This document shows, in pieces, positions 23,600 to 24,109 of a stretch of 24,109 nt of DNA. Location: positions 1 through 24,109 of the IMG/VR virus record IMGVR_UViG_3300025086_000236. One strand, written 5' to 3'. The notes below the pieces were generated by a model. The model had not been told where the DNA came from and did no database searches. It saw nothing but the letters and a program-made list of their open reading frames with translations. This DNA is from a virus. The position numbers were made by a program, and so were the translations under genes. How positions within the stretch are numbered: position 1 is the stretch's first letter; each line of letters begins with the position of its first letter.

Positions 23600-24109
23600 C
23601 ACCAGTTCGTGCTGAAGATGAGACGAATAATGTCTCCAATCCTGTAGCTGCAGCCACCGGAAATGTGACCAATCAAGCAGTGATGTTCCAGAACAACGGT
23701 GCGCCGTCGAGACAGCACTACGGACCTAACATCTCATGTAATGGTGCGACGATGACTTTCTCGCCGTTCTACATGGGGAACCATACGACTCCCTATGACG
23801 ACGTTATGGCTCAACAGAGTTACACCGTCGCTGAGAACTGGGGAGGACAGATTAACTTTATGATCCCACTAGATCGTGAAGGTTTGCGTAGATGTAGAAG
23901 CATTGCAGCTAGGCAAGAGGAAAAGATGCGCCTGGACTACGAGTTGGTTCGTGCTCTCAAATGTGCAGAGCTCCAACAGAAAGGCTTCATGCTGGTTCCT
24001 AAATCACGTGTCTACAGCCTTTGTAGTGATGTGATTCCTATAGCTGCATATCTTAAACAGCAAAAACCCAAAGAGGTAAAGGAAGAAGGGTGGTCAATAC
24101 CCAATCCAT
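23236..24109 (+). CDS. Envelope protein with internal membrane/signal segment (3' end outside window)
   Basis: The frame is open from ATG 23236 to the end of the window (291 residues, no stop reached). It starts 8 nt after the start of the secreted protein gene and covers all the rest of it in a different frame. Residues 1-108 are aromatic- and Arg-rich (EMVRRQPDSLFRFIRRHNRF, then NNCWKRL). Residues 109-126 are hydrophobic (YIYYGLLISLLSVAPVRA, with a possible cleavage site after Ala126). From residue 127 follows an exported-looking domain with NVSNPVAAATGNVTNQAV, SRQHYGPNISCNGATMTF and a helical REGLRRCRSIAARQEEKM. Cys168, 220, 243 and 263 may form disulfides. Later ATGs (23392, 23458) lack a ribosome site. 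Function unknown. Confidence 0.75.
   Translation, partial: MANTLITGSTDGSESGVSYSQFYTRIDEFYHHDYSGNRGGNNDNYVRVSPTEMVRRQPDSLFRFIRRHNRFRFGMELNNCWKRLHFRSSNKSSQPGSLDHRNRKRNRHYIYYGLLISLLSVAPVRAEDETNNVSNPVAAATGNVTNQAVMFQNNGAPSRQHYGPNISCNGATMTFSPFYMGNHTTPYDDVMAQQSYTVAENWGGQINFMIPLDREGLRRCRSIAARQEEKMRLDYELVRALKCAELQQKGFMLVPKSRVYSLCSDVIPIAAYLKQQKPKEVKEEGWSIPNP

Noticed and set aside
1-24109. Diversity-generating retroelement, CRISPR array, tRNA or integrase/att site
   Set aside because: Fibre genes prompted a look for variable/template repeats and a reverse transcriptase, but none is visible; no spaced direct repeats, cloverleaf or recombinase was seen.

Overview
The window is a single-strand (+) structural module of a T7-like (Autographiviridae-type) cyanophage. 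The gene order matches T7 genes 9 to 17.5/18.7: scaffold, major capsid, tail tubes A and B, internal virion proteins 13-16, tail fibre, then small membrane and secreted proteins. Photosystem II psbA (D1) and a high-light-inducible protein gene sit between the scaffold and capsid genes, so the host is a marine picocyanobacterium (Prochlorococcus or Synechococcus). The DNA is AT-rich, genes are tightly packed, and stop/start overlaps (TAATG, TGATG, ATGA) are common. No tRNA, rRNA, CRISPR array, insertion sequence or integration site was seen.

Layout. 2-412: 3' end of the scaffold gene. 472-2119: host-derived photosynthesis cassette of hli, a small secreted beta-barrel-like protein, psbA and a 20-residue lysine-rich microORF, nearly all touching or overlapping. 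2120-2494: a folded leader with two hairpins and a 34-residue ORF. 2495-3481: major capsid gene with a GTG start, followed by a UUCG-capped hairpin where T7 has its Tphi terminator. 3537-6895: tail tube genes. 6898-16540: internal core proteins gp13, gp14, gp15 and a very large gp16. 16556-22396: gp17-type tail fibre followed by six small or medium genes, most resembling tail-fibre or adhesin parts, all translationally linked. 22399-24109: small proteins in the position of the T7 holin/spanin region.

The early part redirects host photosynthesis (D1 replacement and a pigment-binding stress protein). The middle builds the capsid, tail tube and DNA-ejection core. The fibre block gives host recognition through several separable proteins. 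The last block has a Pro-rich single-TM protein, a two-TM holin-like protein split by an apparent frameshift, and a secreted protein gene lying entirely inside a longer gene in another frame. That embedded pair, which starts only 8 nt apart, is the most unusual structure here. By position and architecture (not by proven homology) it resembles an Rz/Rz1-type lysis arrangement.
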